Assembly (NCBI GenBank): GCA_015680685.1
Contig: MNCI01013669.1
Span: forward strand, 4,384-68,383
Source: Gnetum montanum
Taxonomy: Eukaryota; Streptophyta; Gnetopsida; Gnetales; Gnetaceae
Direction of reading: 5' to 3'
Length of the DNA: 64,000 nt
The notes beneath the pieces were generated by a model. It was not told the DNA's origin and made no database searches. It saw only the letters and a list, made by a program, of their open reading frames with translations. Shown piece by piece: positions 44,363 through 56,681 of this stretch. Numbering within the stretch: the stretch's first letter is position 1; each line of letters begins with the position of its first letter. A program made the translations under genes and the position numbers.

Positions 44363-47300
44363 GAATCATTCTACATTTTTTAGATTGCATAGTTTCAATC
44401 AAATTTCAACTCAAACAATTGGTATTAATTCAAAAATTCATCTCACTGGGAGACACGAACAAAGATTATCCAAGGTAAAATTTTAAAGTATGAGAAAAAT
44501 TAACAATGCTACCTTTGAAATTAAATTGTGTTTAAAACATCATTAAAAAAAAGCATAGTGCAGCCAACAAGCATGACCAAGAAATTAAAGAAAAAATTTC
44601 AAAAGCTAGCATAGGTAAATTAAATCGGTAAAGGATTAATATTCAATTTAGTTACTAAAAAAATTAAAAAATATAATGATGATTTTAAAGACCAAGAAGG
44701 AAATGTCAAAGTTTCTTCAAGAAAAATGTCAAGACAAAGAGAGCTAAGTTGAAGAAAAAAAGAATAGCTAAAACCACATTAAAATCATCAAAGAAGGCTA
44801 AACCAAATTAAAGAAGAAAAAAACAATCAATGGTCCCTAACATAAAAGTAAAATTAGAGGCACAAAAAATTAAGGATCAACAACCACATTCAAAAGCTGA
44901 AGTAAAATAATAAACATGAACTGGCTGCCGCTGGTTGAAGAAGTGTCAGGGGCGAGGTCTACAGTCTGCGCAGGGTGGGTGGGCAGTCTCTCGTGGGTTG
45001 TCTGGGCGCCATGGGTGGAGTCTCTCTTAACGGGAAAATTTGGGTGGCCCTCCCGCAGATTGGGTGGTCCTTTTGGCTGCAGGTTGGGTGGTCTTTCTTG
45101 ACGGGAAATTTTGGGTGGTCCCTTTTTCCTGCAGATTGGGTGGTCCTTTTGGCTGCAGATTGATCTTGGTGGGGATTTCCTGTCCGGTGGGGCCAGCAGC
45201 CCTGGCCCACGCTGTACCCATGTATAGCTTTCCTTTTTTGATAATTAATATAGCTTGACCTTTATCAAAAAAAAATAATAATAATAAACATGAACATATC
45301 ATGGTTTCAAAAGGTAAATGCAAGGCACATAAATAAGAGAAATCAAAAATTCAAAAAACATTTACAAATACTGAAGATGCACAAAGCATTCTACATTTCT
45401 TAAATTTCATAATTTCAATCAAACTTCAACTCCAAGAGTTCATATCAATTTAGTAGCTAAAGTCCATGTGAGATTAGAACAAATATTATCCAATCTATCA
45501 TATTTCAAAGTATGAGAACAATTAACAATGCTACTTTTGAAATTAAATAACATTTGGAACATTGTGAATAAAGGATAATGAAGCCATGAAACATGATTGA
45601 GAATTTGAAGTTTCAAAAGGTAGCAAAAGAAGATGAAATAGGTTAGAGAATAGTATGCAATTCAGCTAGTTGAAAATAAAAACACAATGATGAATTTCAA
45701 GACAAGCAAGAAAATGTTGGACTTTCTTCAAGAAAAATATCAAGACAACAAGCATTCAACTTAAGAGTGAAAATAAGTGGAATATACTACAAAAAGAAAA
45801 GTAGAAGAAAACAATATTAAATAATAAAAAAAAGCAAGAATTTCTCTAATAAAGATCAATGGCACAACAAATTGAAGAATTAAAAATCATAAAACAAAGA
45901 CAAAAAGAACTAAATATACATAAATAGTGTGTTGTTCAAAATTCCATAATCCAAACATTTCATTAAGCTAAATCTTGTACCTCTATTATCTAAATAGTCT
46001 ATTGGTAAATCTTGATGCTTTATTAGTTGTATTAAAATCTATATGTTTTTTTGTAGTATCTTGTAGGACCTTACACTTGAATGTTCTTGTCCCATATGAA
46101 ATTTCTTGTTTTTTATTTATATTCCTTCTTAACTATATGTTCATCCACTTCTTAGATAGTAGAGTTCCAACCAAATTTTTATATCAATTCATTGACGCTT
46201 CTTTAAAATTTTTCTTCCCATATCAATGTTGAGAAATGATTGCTCATGTCCCTAATTGTAATGTCTCATAATCTATCCATACACGTTAATATTATTATTC
46301 AACAATGAGTGTCCCATACAATCTTACACCTAAATGTTGTCTTTCAATATGGAGTGTTCTTATTTTCCATTTGTATCTCTTCTTGTTTGTTGCTTTATTC
46401 ATTTTTTATATTGCATAGTTCCAACCAAATTATTGTCTTAGTTTATCAAGGCTTCTAGTAAAAAAAATTTTCCTAACTATTGATTAAATGGCATTGTTAA
46501 CCATCCATGTTGTAATGTGTTTGAACACTAATATCACTCATCATCTAATTTCAAATCCTTTTGCATTCTTAGTCAATCACTAACTTCTCAATTTCTAAGG
46601 TTGCATTGATAATGATACTTTACTTTGTCCATTATGTCTTCTCCTAATGATGGTCACTCGATTTTCTTAAGTATCTAAAGTTTAACATATTTCAAAATCA
46701 TCCTTATTCAAATGTTTTGATGTTGCTTCCAAATTTATTATTAATATTTAATATTAATTATTGTGTATATTTTATTTATAATGATGATATATTATTAAAC
46801 AAGCTTCTCAAATCACATGTTGGAGTACTTTCTCCATTGATTATATTCATCAAAAAAAATAATATATTAGGGCTTCCCAAACACTAATGTTAAATTATAT
46901 ATTTAATTTTCTTGTTGCAATGTATTTAGGTTATTCTAGACTGATGTTATATCTTGTTAAAGTTTCATTATTTCTCCATTTTTAATTCTCTAATTTTTAC
47001 TTGAATTTGTCACCTCAATTTTAAAAGTTGCACATCTAATTAAACTTTTGTTAAGCTCTAACTATTACATCATGCCTCTCTAGTTTTTCCATGATGGTAT
47101 TTAAAACTATATTAATATCATATGTAAAGTGCTCATCCACACTATTAAAAACATTCTTAGGTGGTCACATCATAAATAAAATAAAGGGCTCTTTCATAAA
47201 GTATTGGTTGACAATGCTCTTTCATCTCTATCATGCAATCATCATTTTTAATTTTTTTAGGTTCTTCACTATTGATTCTTGAATTTCATAAGTTGTTGAA

Positions 47301-48430
47301 TTGCATTTTCAATTTTTCTTGTATGAACATCTCATACTTGATTCATACCTTCATGTTATTTTTACTCTCAACTCTAATATTTTTGTATCCTTTGATTCAA
47401 CATATTAATTAAACATCCTTTGGTCATCATACTTTCTCCATTCATGGTGCATCTTTCTACAATGATTTACCTTACCACGCATCTCAAGGTTGTTATTTAA
47501 TACTAAGTTTTATTATAATTAATTTGCATTTTGTCTTAACTATTGATCCATCCATTTCATAGATTGCATGGTTGCAAGGAAACAATGATTTCAGTTAATC
47601 CTACATTATTTTTTTGGATTGTTCTTTTCAAATATCAAGTTCATCCTCAACCTAGCTTGTTCTCATCTCTCATAATCCATTACATGTTAATTATCACTAC
47701 CAATTTAATTTTCAATTTTCCTTAATTCAAGTCCACTAATTCATTCTTAACTATTGATTTTTAATTTTTTTAGGTTGTATATTTAATGTGTTTTCTCAAA
47801 CTTTATACTTTATCACCACCTGTACTAAATAGAAATTCAATCTCATTGGAAACAAATGTCAAACACTTTCCTTAATGTTCTTCTACTCTTTCTAAATTTC
47901 TTCCTATGTCAATGTTATTATTTCCCATTGATCACTGTACATTTTTTATACTTCATAGCAAATTACTAATTAGGGGTAGAATTTTCAAATTATATGTCAA
48001 AATAATCCCTTCATTGATCTCAACAAATCTAATCTAGTTCTCCTTTCACAAATACTCAACCTAAATTACATTTTTAAACAACCTTTTTTAATCTCATAAA
48101 GTGACTTCATACCTATCTTAATACCTATCTAATTTATCCTACCTCATGATTGTAGTTTTCTAACATCTATTCATATGTTGATTCTCAATTTCAAAGGCTT
48201 TACAAATACTTATCCTTCTAGAAAAAGATTATTATTGCATCACATCTCAAGTAGTTTTTTCCCTATTCATGGTAAACCTAAGCATGAATAAGTATACAAA
48301 AAATCTACAATCACAAATGACATATGTAATATTTATGATACAAAAACATAACAAAGAAATGGACAAGGAATCAACTACCCTAAATGAAGCATACCTAAAC
48401 AGTCATATTACAAGCACTTAATAGGACTGA
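44363..48430 (+). repeat. R1 macro-repeat block C
   Basis: Core tail 44363-44419, core 44420-45435 (split by the GC-rich insert), core 45436-45930, long unit 45931-48430 with landmarks shared with 17460-19560 and 21690-23340, such as GGACAAGGAATC near 48360 and 19500. Excluding the insert, the two core starts are ~646 bp apart, in line with 660 bp at 37001-37661. Ends near ACTTAATAGGACTGACATCC, beyond which no R1 landmark is seen. Confidence 0.75.
44922..45279 (+). mobile_element. GC-rich retroposed insert with 16 bp target-site duplication
   Basis: 358 bp of GC-rich DNA in an AT-rich R1 core. Both sides carry AATAATAAACATGAAC (44906-44921 and 45280-45295). The 3' end is TTTATCAAAAAAAAATAAT, an A-rich tail, preceded by TTGATAATTAATATAGCTT, reminiscent of plant LINE 3' ends. 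Inside are about five 24-27 bp repeats of TTGGGTGGTCCTTTTGGCTG type (45037-45163) and ACGGGAAA words. This fits a 5'-truncated LINE or a SINE/processed transcript copied by target-primed reverse transcription. ORFs across it are short and repeat-driven. Confidence 0.75.
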
Positions 48431-51400
48431 CATCCTAGCACTTGAATCCAAAGCAATGAACTAGTTTCTCAACTACTATAAAAGCACTAAACCTAATACT
48501 AAAGTTTTATGTAGAGGAAATTAGGGATATTGAACATAAAGCTTAGTATGAAAATGGAGAGAGAAATAGAAAAAACAAGAAAATAACTATGATTGAAAAC
48601 ATGGGGAGTTCAAGATTCAAATGTAATACTAAACTTTCAAAAGGCTTGTGAGCTTGAGAAAGAAAGGTTATTCAACAATGGTTAAATAAAACTAAACACC
48701 AAGAAAGAAGCTATACGCCTTTCCTTTTTTCCAACAAGTATAAAGAGCAATATAATACATTAAGTATGAATAGAATATACAAATTTGCATGTTCAAAAGT
48801 TATAAAAAATTGAAAAAACAAAATATAAGGGTTGAAACATTAGATAGTTAAAAAATATAGATGACCCTATGCAAAATTTTCTGCACGGTTCTAAACATGC
48901 TTGTTTGTCTTAATGATAAATTTATTTACTACTTAGGAACTTGTTATTAACTTATGGTTATTTAGTTATTTTTAAATCTGAATTTCTTTTAACATGTTTA
49001 GGTCTCAATTGATTATATGTATTTTTCTATATTTTTTGTTGGAATATACCAAGATTGAAATACAATCTTAATCGACGTGGTTACAATGTTTTGTGATCAT
49101 ATCATGTTCCAATGTGACTCCTGATCTCAATTTCAATGTACATTCCAAAATAATAATGTTGTGTAAAATATTAATTTTTCAATTTTTAAACATAATTTAT
49201 TAATTCAAAACTTTCTATTTTACATATACATTAAAATTTACGTTACTTGATAAATACATAAATATTGTATGATTAGCATAGTTAAGGACTTGTGAAGTTG
49301 GTGCAGCAAATAGTCATTTGCTCATCATCATAAGGCCAATAATATATTTAACTATATAATAATGCCAATAATATAATTACCTATACAATAACAATATACA
49401 AATGAAATATGTAATAAGATTTTAAAAGAAATTGTTGGGAAAAAAGTTAAGTTATATAAAAAAACTATAGCTAAACTCATCAACAACCTACACAAACATA
49501 TGTTAGACTTCAGAATGCCTAATATATCAAGCATTTCATGATCATAATCCTATCAAACAACATTACACTTAGTTTAGAAATATTTAACAAATACAAATGT
49601 ACCCTTTCATGAAAGTTGGAAAAAGCAATATCATTGCATTGTAAATGGCTAAACTAGAACTTTGTACCATCATATTGTATGGTCACTTTAAACCGTTGTC
49701 ATTTATCAAGAAGTTGTACAAGTGAGCATATCCTAGAATTGGATAATATGTGTGGAAAAAAAAAAGAAAAAGTGATTTTTAAAATATAATTTACCCAATA
49801 CTAATGAGGCAGAACTATTAAAATTACCAGTCTAAACAACAACAAAAAAACTGTATGGTAGTTAAAATATTTTGGTAATTTAAATGAGAAATAGCAAACT
49901 ATCATAAAGCCATGGACTATTAACTGGATAGCAAGTATTATTGTAGCTAAATTATTCAAAAGTTCCAATCTATATAAGCTACTGTCAAAACTCAAAACCT
50001 AGACTTTTATAAAAAAAACTAAATACAATAATTTAACACCACCTACACACAAGGTACAAATTATATAGCCTCTTTTGGACCAAGTGCATGTACCTTTGTT
50101 TGTTAGAAAAGGACAAAACTAGTAATAATTAAGAGTATAACTAGAAATGACTATGGGTATCAAATAGAAGCCAAGTTTCATAAACAAGGAAGTCAGTGTA
50201 ATGTTCTAATGTGTATGCGTGGAAATGTTAAATGTTATTCATTTCTACATTGAACATATTATATGCTAGGGAAAATGTATGTAAATTATTATGTATGTTG
50301 ATTCCTTTGTAAATCTTCAATGTAACCCACCTTCCATACAATCCTAAAAGATCAATTTATTTTTTCTTATACACTTAATTTTATTATAACAAACCATAAG
50401 AAGGTATCTTCATTTCATGTTGTCAATAAAATTTAAAAACCACTACATTTAATATTTAGTGTAATTATATAATATTTCCTAGGTGTAATCAAATGAAAAA
50501 CCTACAAATGATAATTCAAAAAATTAGAAATAAATCCATACAAGTTTTTCATTGGTAGATTTTTTAGTGATGTCAAAATTAAAAGTAGAACAACCATAAC
50601 CTAGCTCCAAAAAGAAAATCAATGACAAAGTTAACATTACAACTACCTTACCTTCAATAGAGATTAGAATAGATCTAACCACCAGTCTTGGATAATACCT
50701 GAATACCTATAAAAAGCCAAAAAAAAATAGAAATTATTTTCATAACAAAGCTTAGATTATTATGTCACAATCCTTAGGTGATCTCCAAGTACCCAAGTAA
50801 CTTTAGGTTGTAATCAAAATATTTATTTGCAATAACATTTTGTTTTTACTTTTTAATTAAAAAATTTATAATTTAGATAAGTTATCTCAAAAGTTGCAAA
50901 CTAATTTTCTTATACTTTTATAATACTCTACATGCTAAATGTAGATACATATGCTAAAAATAAATAGATTGTAACACAAGCATCACATAAGAATCCATCA
51001 TCTTTTGTAGCAACTATTTAGAACAAAAGCTTAGTACCATTCTATGGGCAAATGTCATAAATTTAATGGGTATTTTAGTCCAACTATGCCAAGGAAAAAT
51101 TGAAAGCGACTTAAATCCCATAACCATTTACCTATGTAATAAACCTTTTTCAAATAGTTTTGCCAGCAGCAACCTAACTGTAAGATAGTAATTTAAACTA
51201 GGTAATGAAATAAGCAAGAAGACTTTCAAATACCCCACTAAGCATTGAAATAAGGATGAAGAATCAAAAATAAAAATAAAAAGTATAAGATGTATATGGT
51301 AAATGGATAGCCCCTACCCTGAGACTTCCAACCATTTATTAATGGAATAATTTAAAAGAAACTTTTATTGGTAAAATAAGATCATGTACTAAAACATAAG

Positions 51401-53400
51401 GAGAGAGATAAGAGAGAGAATACATAATAATGGAAATGCTTTGAGAAAAAATCTTCAATATAAAAATGAAATTCAATATAGAAAATATTTGTTTTACATT
51501 GGCAACTTTAGGTATGAGGCTATTCACAATAGTAGTAAAGCAATTCATAATCTACCACAAATTAAGGTTACTTTCATTTGATTCAAAAAATAGTAAAAGT
51601 AGATCTTTCAACAAAATAAGTAATATCAAGGTTCAAATACCCTTAAATATTTTAATTGCCTTTTCTTTTAAAGAGATGAAAACACTTGTATTTCCAACAT
51701 GAAATGTCCATCAACCCAAGCATTCTACAAGTATAAGATGAAATATGAAATCAACTCAAAAATTACACCACATTAATAGGAAGTATCACAAAAAAAATAC
51801 AATAATTACTCAAAATTGAGAATTATTAAGATATCACTCCTTATAGGACTTCATTGGAAAAGAATACTAGAAGAAAGATTATACTTTCTCATAAAGCATA
51901 AGTAACATGATTATTGGTTGAAGCCTCTCATTTCCCTTGTTGTTAAAAATCTAACGATTTGCATAACAAAGGATACTTGAGTACAAGAATAAAATCTCCG
52001 TGTTATTCATTTCATAGCACTAATTCTAGGGATACATCCAATCAAAAAAATGAAAAAATTAGAAAGGCTCCTTAACCATAATATTCTAATCAACATGTTA
52101 AGTTTTATTAAACATTAATTGGAGGTTGAAATTGAATATTTATTAGTAAGCCTCACAAAATTTTACTATCAAAAGAAAAAACAAAAAGCAAACTAGTTCA
52201 TGAATTGTAACAACTATTTAAAAAGACTTGGACCTCAAAAAAATGATAAAAGAAGTTCCATCTAATTTGTTAAGTTAATGTTTAGAAATAAATAGCTTAT
52301 TTCTAGTTAATGAAACAAATTGCCAAGATATTTATTTGAAAAGTTATTACATATTAATTAAACAAAGGAATCAAGATGAAATACAAAGGTAACAATATTG
52401 TATAAGGAAACATGTATTTCATCTTTTATAACATAAAAAGCTCACCCACCTTCAATAAATCTTAATTTCTGCTTTTTGTTTGTTCTCCCAGCCTCCAGCG
52501 TAGCCCCTTCCATTATATGTGGACATATAAAGCTTTTGTCCTGATAGTAATGCAAAACACATGTCACACATGATAATGTACAAAGGCATTCAATTAGTAT
52601 TACAACAAAATATATTTTAGCCTTTCTTTGCTTCTTTTTGAAGCCCTTAGAAAAGTAAAATAGCCCTTCTTCTTCTCCTCATCCTTGTTCCATAGCCTTA
52701 ATGTATTAGCTCAATTAAAAAGAAAGAAACAAAAATCTATTTTCTACGCTCAAAATTCATATCATTGTAGTCCTAGGAAAACCTACTTAAAACATTGCTA
52801 GTGAAAGCTCCACTCTCATATCTATTTTGCAAAAACCTACATAATTTATTTAGCAAAGTGCATTTGCAGAAGAAACCTTAGTAGCATTTACAGTAGCTTG
52901 TTTTTGGCATGCTTGCATTACCTTTTTTGCAACATAAAGAACATGAATCAAGCATGTGATCCTCTCAATGATCATATTGACATGACATTGGATGATTTTA
53001 ATAAATAACCTTCTACACATAATTAATTTTGCCAATATATAGAATAATTTTACACTTAAGTAAATCAAAATCTACTTCAATCATATATTGAATTATGCAG
53101 AAACCACTAGCTGAGTGAAGGTTTTAAAATGCTTAACTGGCCTAATATGAAAGATAATATCCCTTTCAACATTTTCAAAAAGTAGTAGAAGATTTAGCAA
53201 TTTAAAAAAATGAGAAACTTTTCGAAATTTACGAGATGATAGCTTAAAAGAGAGAGTTCACTTTTTAATAATCATAAAAGCATGATAATGATTAAAAACA
53301 CTAATATTAAGAGCCTTAAAAACCATTGTTAAATTAACACATTCTAGTAGCAAAAATGAGGTTGAAAATGAGGATTGAGAACTTAAAAGGAAGGTTGAAT
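48431..53400. other. AT-rich DNA without recognised gene; weak exon-like pieces on minus strand
   Basis: No retroelement motif or host protein was recognised. Three minus-strand segments are open and bounded by plausible splice signals. 53012-52922 lies between GTGTAG and GGTAATG and includes IIQCHVNMIIERITCLIHVL. 52540-52450 (91 bp) lies between ACTATCAG and GTGGGTGAG and reads DKSFICPHIMEGATLEAGRT then NKKQKLRFIE. 50698-50652 (47 bp) lies between TATTCAG and GTAAGG and reads YYPRLVVRSILISIE. Their phases do not join cleanly, so other exons or no gene at all are possible. The protein is not identified. Confidence 0.25.
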
Positions 53401-53529
53401 AACTTCCCTAATTAAAATTGCACCAGCGACATGAACACACCAAAATTTACATCATTTCTCAACTTAGGTACATCCATACTCAAAGGGTAGAATCCATGCA
53501 CACCTATGGACTTTCTTTCTTAAAAAAAA

Positions 53530-53733
53530 GTGGTTTGAAGGCACCACATCCTGTACAAGCTTTAATCTCTACTCTAGAGTGTTTCATCACTATGAAACCA
53601 CTCAATCCTGTAAGGTCCCAACAAGCTTAGAATGTGGTTTCAAGGATCCCATAACCTTTACAAAATTGAGCTCTGCTCCAAAGTGTTTTAACACTGTAAA
53701 ATTACTCAATCCCCCAGGATCCTAACAAGCTCA
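53530..53733. repeat. Diverged ~104 bp tandem duplication
   Basis: Two copies, 53530-53628 and 53634-53733, share GTGGTTTBAAGG, GTGTTTYAWCACTRTRAAA, ACTCAATCCY and CCYAACAAGCTYA in order. Each also contains an internal inverted element around AGAGTG/CACT. No coding role seen. Confidence 0.8.
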
Positions 53734-53740
53734 ATACAGA

Positions 53741-55064
53741 TGCCTTCTTACAAGAAGCACATCAATCCCATAAGGCTACAAGAAGGAGAGAAAGAAATAA
53801 GAAAAGAATGTAACTAAATTTACAAGTCCTTGTACTTGAAACTCAATACATCTTACAATCAAGTAAATGATGTTACAATGAGAAGAAAGAATAGAATTGC
53901 ATAGAATAGACAATGAGAAGCTTGAATATGAACAATTCATGCACAATTCCCAAGATTTTGACATCATCTTGTATCCTCGAAGTTTTTGAAAACTCCTTGG
54001 AATTTGCGCAATAGCTACCAAATGGCTAGTGTAGACATCTACTTCAAAGTTGGGACATCTAACAAAGATTGGCCTCAATTTAGAAGAGACATCTGAATAG
54101 TAGATGGGAAATCTATAGTGGAACATCTACAAGGAGACATCTACTATTAAACATAGATGTCTACTATTTTTTAAAGATGTCTCCTCAACTTTTGAGCTAT
54201 AAATTTTGAGGCTTTCTTCTATCAATTTACCTTCTTGCCAATCCTTGAAGCATCTTCATTTGATTTGTAGCCTTCATTTTCATTCATGCACTCATCTTGT
54301 TCCTGTAGTCTTCATGTTGACATCTTTCCATAGATCTCATTTCCTTAAGTTCTCAAATCTCATTGTGGAGTTTTGGTTCTTGTCTTGAAAAAAAATTATC
54401 CATCACAAACATTCTATTTTGTTCATTTTTCTTAAGGTTTTGGCATATCAAAAGGCCATGAATCTCCTCCTTTTTCATGATGTCCAAAACTTAAGAAAAT
54501 GATTTAGTAACTCCCAAAGAAATACAACATAGAAATATGTAAAAATTAAATGACACAAATGTACATATAGATATAGCAAAGTATAACCCATGAAAATATA
54601 TAACATTACCATGCTCGACATTTTGTTTCTACTTAAGTACTCCTCTCTCTTCCTTTTTGGATAGCATCCAAAAAAAGGCAAGAAAAATGATAAGGACAAA
54701 CCATAATCCTTAATAAAGTTTCATCATAGCTGCATCATATGACAATCCCATAAAGATGCAAACATTCAGCTAAGGAAGAAAACATGATGAATATCAGTTA
54801 AAGAGCACACATCCTTAAGTGTTGAATTCATAGGGTTATTATGAAATCCTATCCTTAGATGTCATGGAAAATGTCAAATATATAATATATTAAACATTAT
54901 GAATACAAAGAAAATATACCAAATGCAAAATATATGTGATATTGGACATTAATTATAAAGAAAATAATAGTAAAAGTGCAAAAAGAGAAAGAAAAGAATG
55001 TTTTATTGATATGGAATAGCATATCCAAATCATGCTTCAAGAGCGTTCCTTGGGATTTTCTTCC
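53741..55064. other. No gene seen; ACATCTAC-rich stretch 54020-54180
   Basis: 54020-54180 repeats GACATCTACT, GACATCTAA, AACATCTACA and their reverse AGATGTCT several times, with a hairpin-capable pair GACATCTACT/ATAGATGTCT at 54136-54164. A TATA-like GCTATAAATTTTG is at 54196. It could be LTR U3 sequence of an unrecognised element, but no ends were identified. ORFs here are short and without recognised motifs. Confidence 0.35.
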
Positions 55065-55413
55065 TTTGGCATCTATCCCTTAAAGGAAATCTAGCACTAC
55101 CACCATAGTTAGGCCTATAACCTAGCCAGAAGGGATGGCCAATCCACTTCTTGTACCTCTCCACTCAACTCTTGTGACTTTCTTGTACCAGCTCCGCCAC
55201 TTCATGCTAGCATAACCTCTAACCTTAGGTATACATGCCTTAGGTCAAACCTCTAAAGGTTACCATAAGAGAGACATTTTTTATTACAACATGCCCTTTC
55301 AAGTCTTAATCACAACTATCCTTTCGAGTCTTGCTAAGATAATAATAACACTTATTATGAAAAGACACCATCTTCATTAAGCAACATCATCATTTGGGAA
55401 TAGGGATGTGATA
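55065..55413 (-). repeat. 3' LTR of the CCR4-carrying element
   Basis: Aligns with 59449-59803 over its full length (shared CTAGCACTRCCAC, GGCCAATCCACTTC, AAGACACCATCTTCATT, GGGATGTGA). Confidence 0.85.
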
Positions 55414-55427
55414 ATCTACCCTCCTTA
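55414..55427 (-). other. Polypurine tract
   Basis: Minus strand AAGGAGGGTAGAT abuts the 3' LTR start, the expected plus-strand priming site. Confidence 0.65.
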
Positions 55428-55665
55428 GGTTTCATTCATCCTTGAACAAGTCCACGTTCTTAATCTTTTTTTATCTCTAATGCATCTTTCATGATCCTAT
55501 GCTCTAATAATTTGATTTCTCCTTCGAAATTGAAGTTATATCTTAGTTATTCTGAAAATAAGATATATGTGAAAAGAATATATAAAAAATTAAATATTAC
55601 TTTCTTGATACTTACTCTATTTTCTAAGATAATGAAAAAAGGTAAATTAAAGATTTATCAACCAC

Positions 55666-55927
55666 NNNNNNNNNNNNNNNNNNNNNNNNNNNNNNNNNNN
55701 NNNNNNNNNNNNNNNNNNNNNNNNNNNNNNNNNNNNNNNNNNNNNNNNNNNNNNNNNNNNNNNNNNNNNNNNNNNNNNNNNNNNNNNNNNNNNNNNNNNN
55801 NNNNNNNNNNNNNNNNNNNNNNNNNNNNNNNNNNNNNNNNNNNNNNNNNNNNNNNNNNNNNNNNNNNNNNNNNNNNNNNNNNNNNNNNNNNNNNNNNNNN
55901 NNNNNNNNNNNNNNNNNNNNNNNNNNN
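55666..55927. other. Assembly gap (262 N)
   Basis: Unknown bases within the C-terminal part of the CCR4-like relic. ORFs reported across it are meaningless. Confidence 0.99.
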
Positions 55928-56681
55928 TAAGTAGAATATGCACTACCCAATGGAATTGCATGTTGAATTGATGGAAACATATTTTTCAAATCAGGTTCAT
56001 CTTCCAAAGATTCTTTTACAAATCCATATTTTAAGAATTGATAAACACTACTTCCAACTTTTGCATTGAAGTCTCCATAAAGAATAAATGGAACTAGATC
56101 GGTATAACTTAGTAATAACTTTTTCTTCAAACTTTCTTCTATTTGCTTAATCAAGTATTCTCCTTAACAAAATATAACATTTGAACATGTTAGTTTGGCA
56201 ATTAAATGTGTGTTAACCATGCATACACATCTTCCATAATTAAATTTTTAAAATCAATGCCAAGGCTATGTGATTTTTCTAAAATCTTAACTATTCTTTC
56301 TTTTCCATCGCTTGAAGTTCTAAAATTTTAAAAATCATATTTTATAAACTCCATTCAAACTTGGCTTCTTTATAAAAGATCCTTGTTTTGATTTGTGCAA
56401 TAGGCTAATCTATATGGATCAAAAGAAAAACTTTCATAAGAACCATTTTGCTTATAAATACCTTTGTATCCCATCTTTTCCAAGTCTAGTTGGAATTGGT
56501 GTAGAGATTCTCATGGCAAGACTTCCTATAGACACAAGACATCAGCATCCAAATATTCTAACTCTTTTAAGATGCATGAACATTGATATTCATGTCAATT
56601 CAAAGCCCATGGTGGACATAACAGACGTTGTTTCTCAGTTGCTAGTAATCTTGCAAGCACATTGTATGTTGCAACTTTCAT
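55928..56681 (-). pseudogene. CCR4-like deadenylase (EEP nuclease) pseudogene
   Basis: From 56681 downward: MKVATYNVLARLLATEKQRL, LCPPWALN (the family start 'SYNVLA...YCPPWAL'), LEYLDADVLCL*EV (metal-binding Glu; the Gln before it is TAG), LHQFQLDLEKMGYKGIYKQN, SFDPYRLAYCTNQNKD, then after a frameshift VNTHLIAKLTCSNV and EYLIKQIEESL. Finally FILYGDFNAKVGSSVYQFLK (catalytic Asp/Asn 'GDFN'), PSIQHAIPLGSAYST, running into the N gap. This order is that of the carbon-catabolite-repressor-4 family, which shortens mRNA poly(A) tails in the CCR4-NOT complex. At least six stops and one frameshift; the C-terminal Asp/His region is not seen. No introns are evident, so it may be retrocopied. It lies inside an LTR element. 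Related EEP nucleases (nocturnin/angel type) are less likely given CPPWAL. Confidence 0.8.

Noticed and set aside
40469-44478. ORFs 40469-40729, 40587-40793 and 44080-44478
   Set aside because: They lie within or across the copia-2 LTRs and their frames are not tied to any domain.
44916-45323. Overlapping ORFs in both strands of the GC-rich insert
   Set aside because: Driven by the internal TTGGGTGGTCC repeats and high GC; no known domain, all under 100 codons.
55491-56154. ORFs running through the N gap
   Set aside because: Mostly unknown residues; only the part left of the gap in the minus frame (CCR4-like) is informative.
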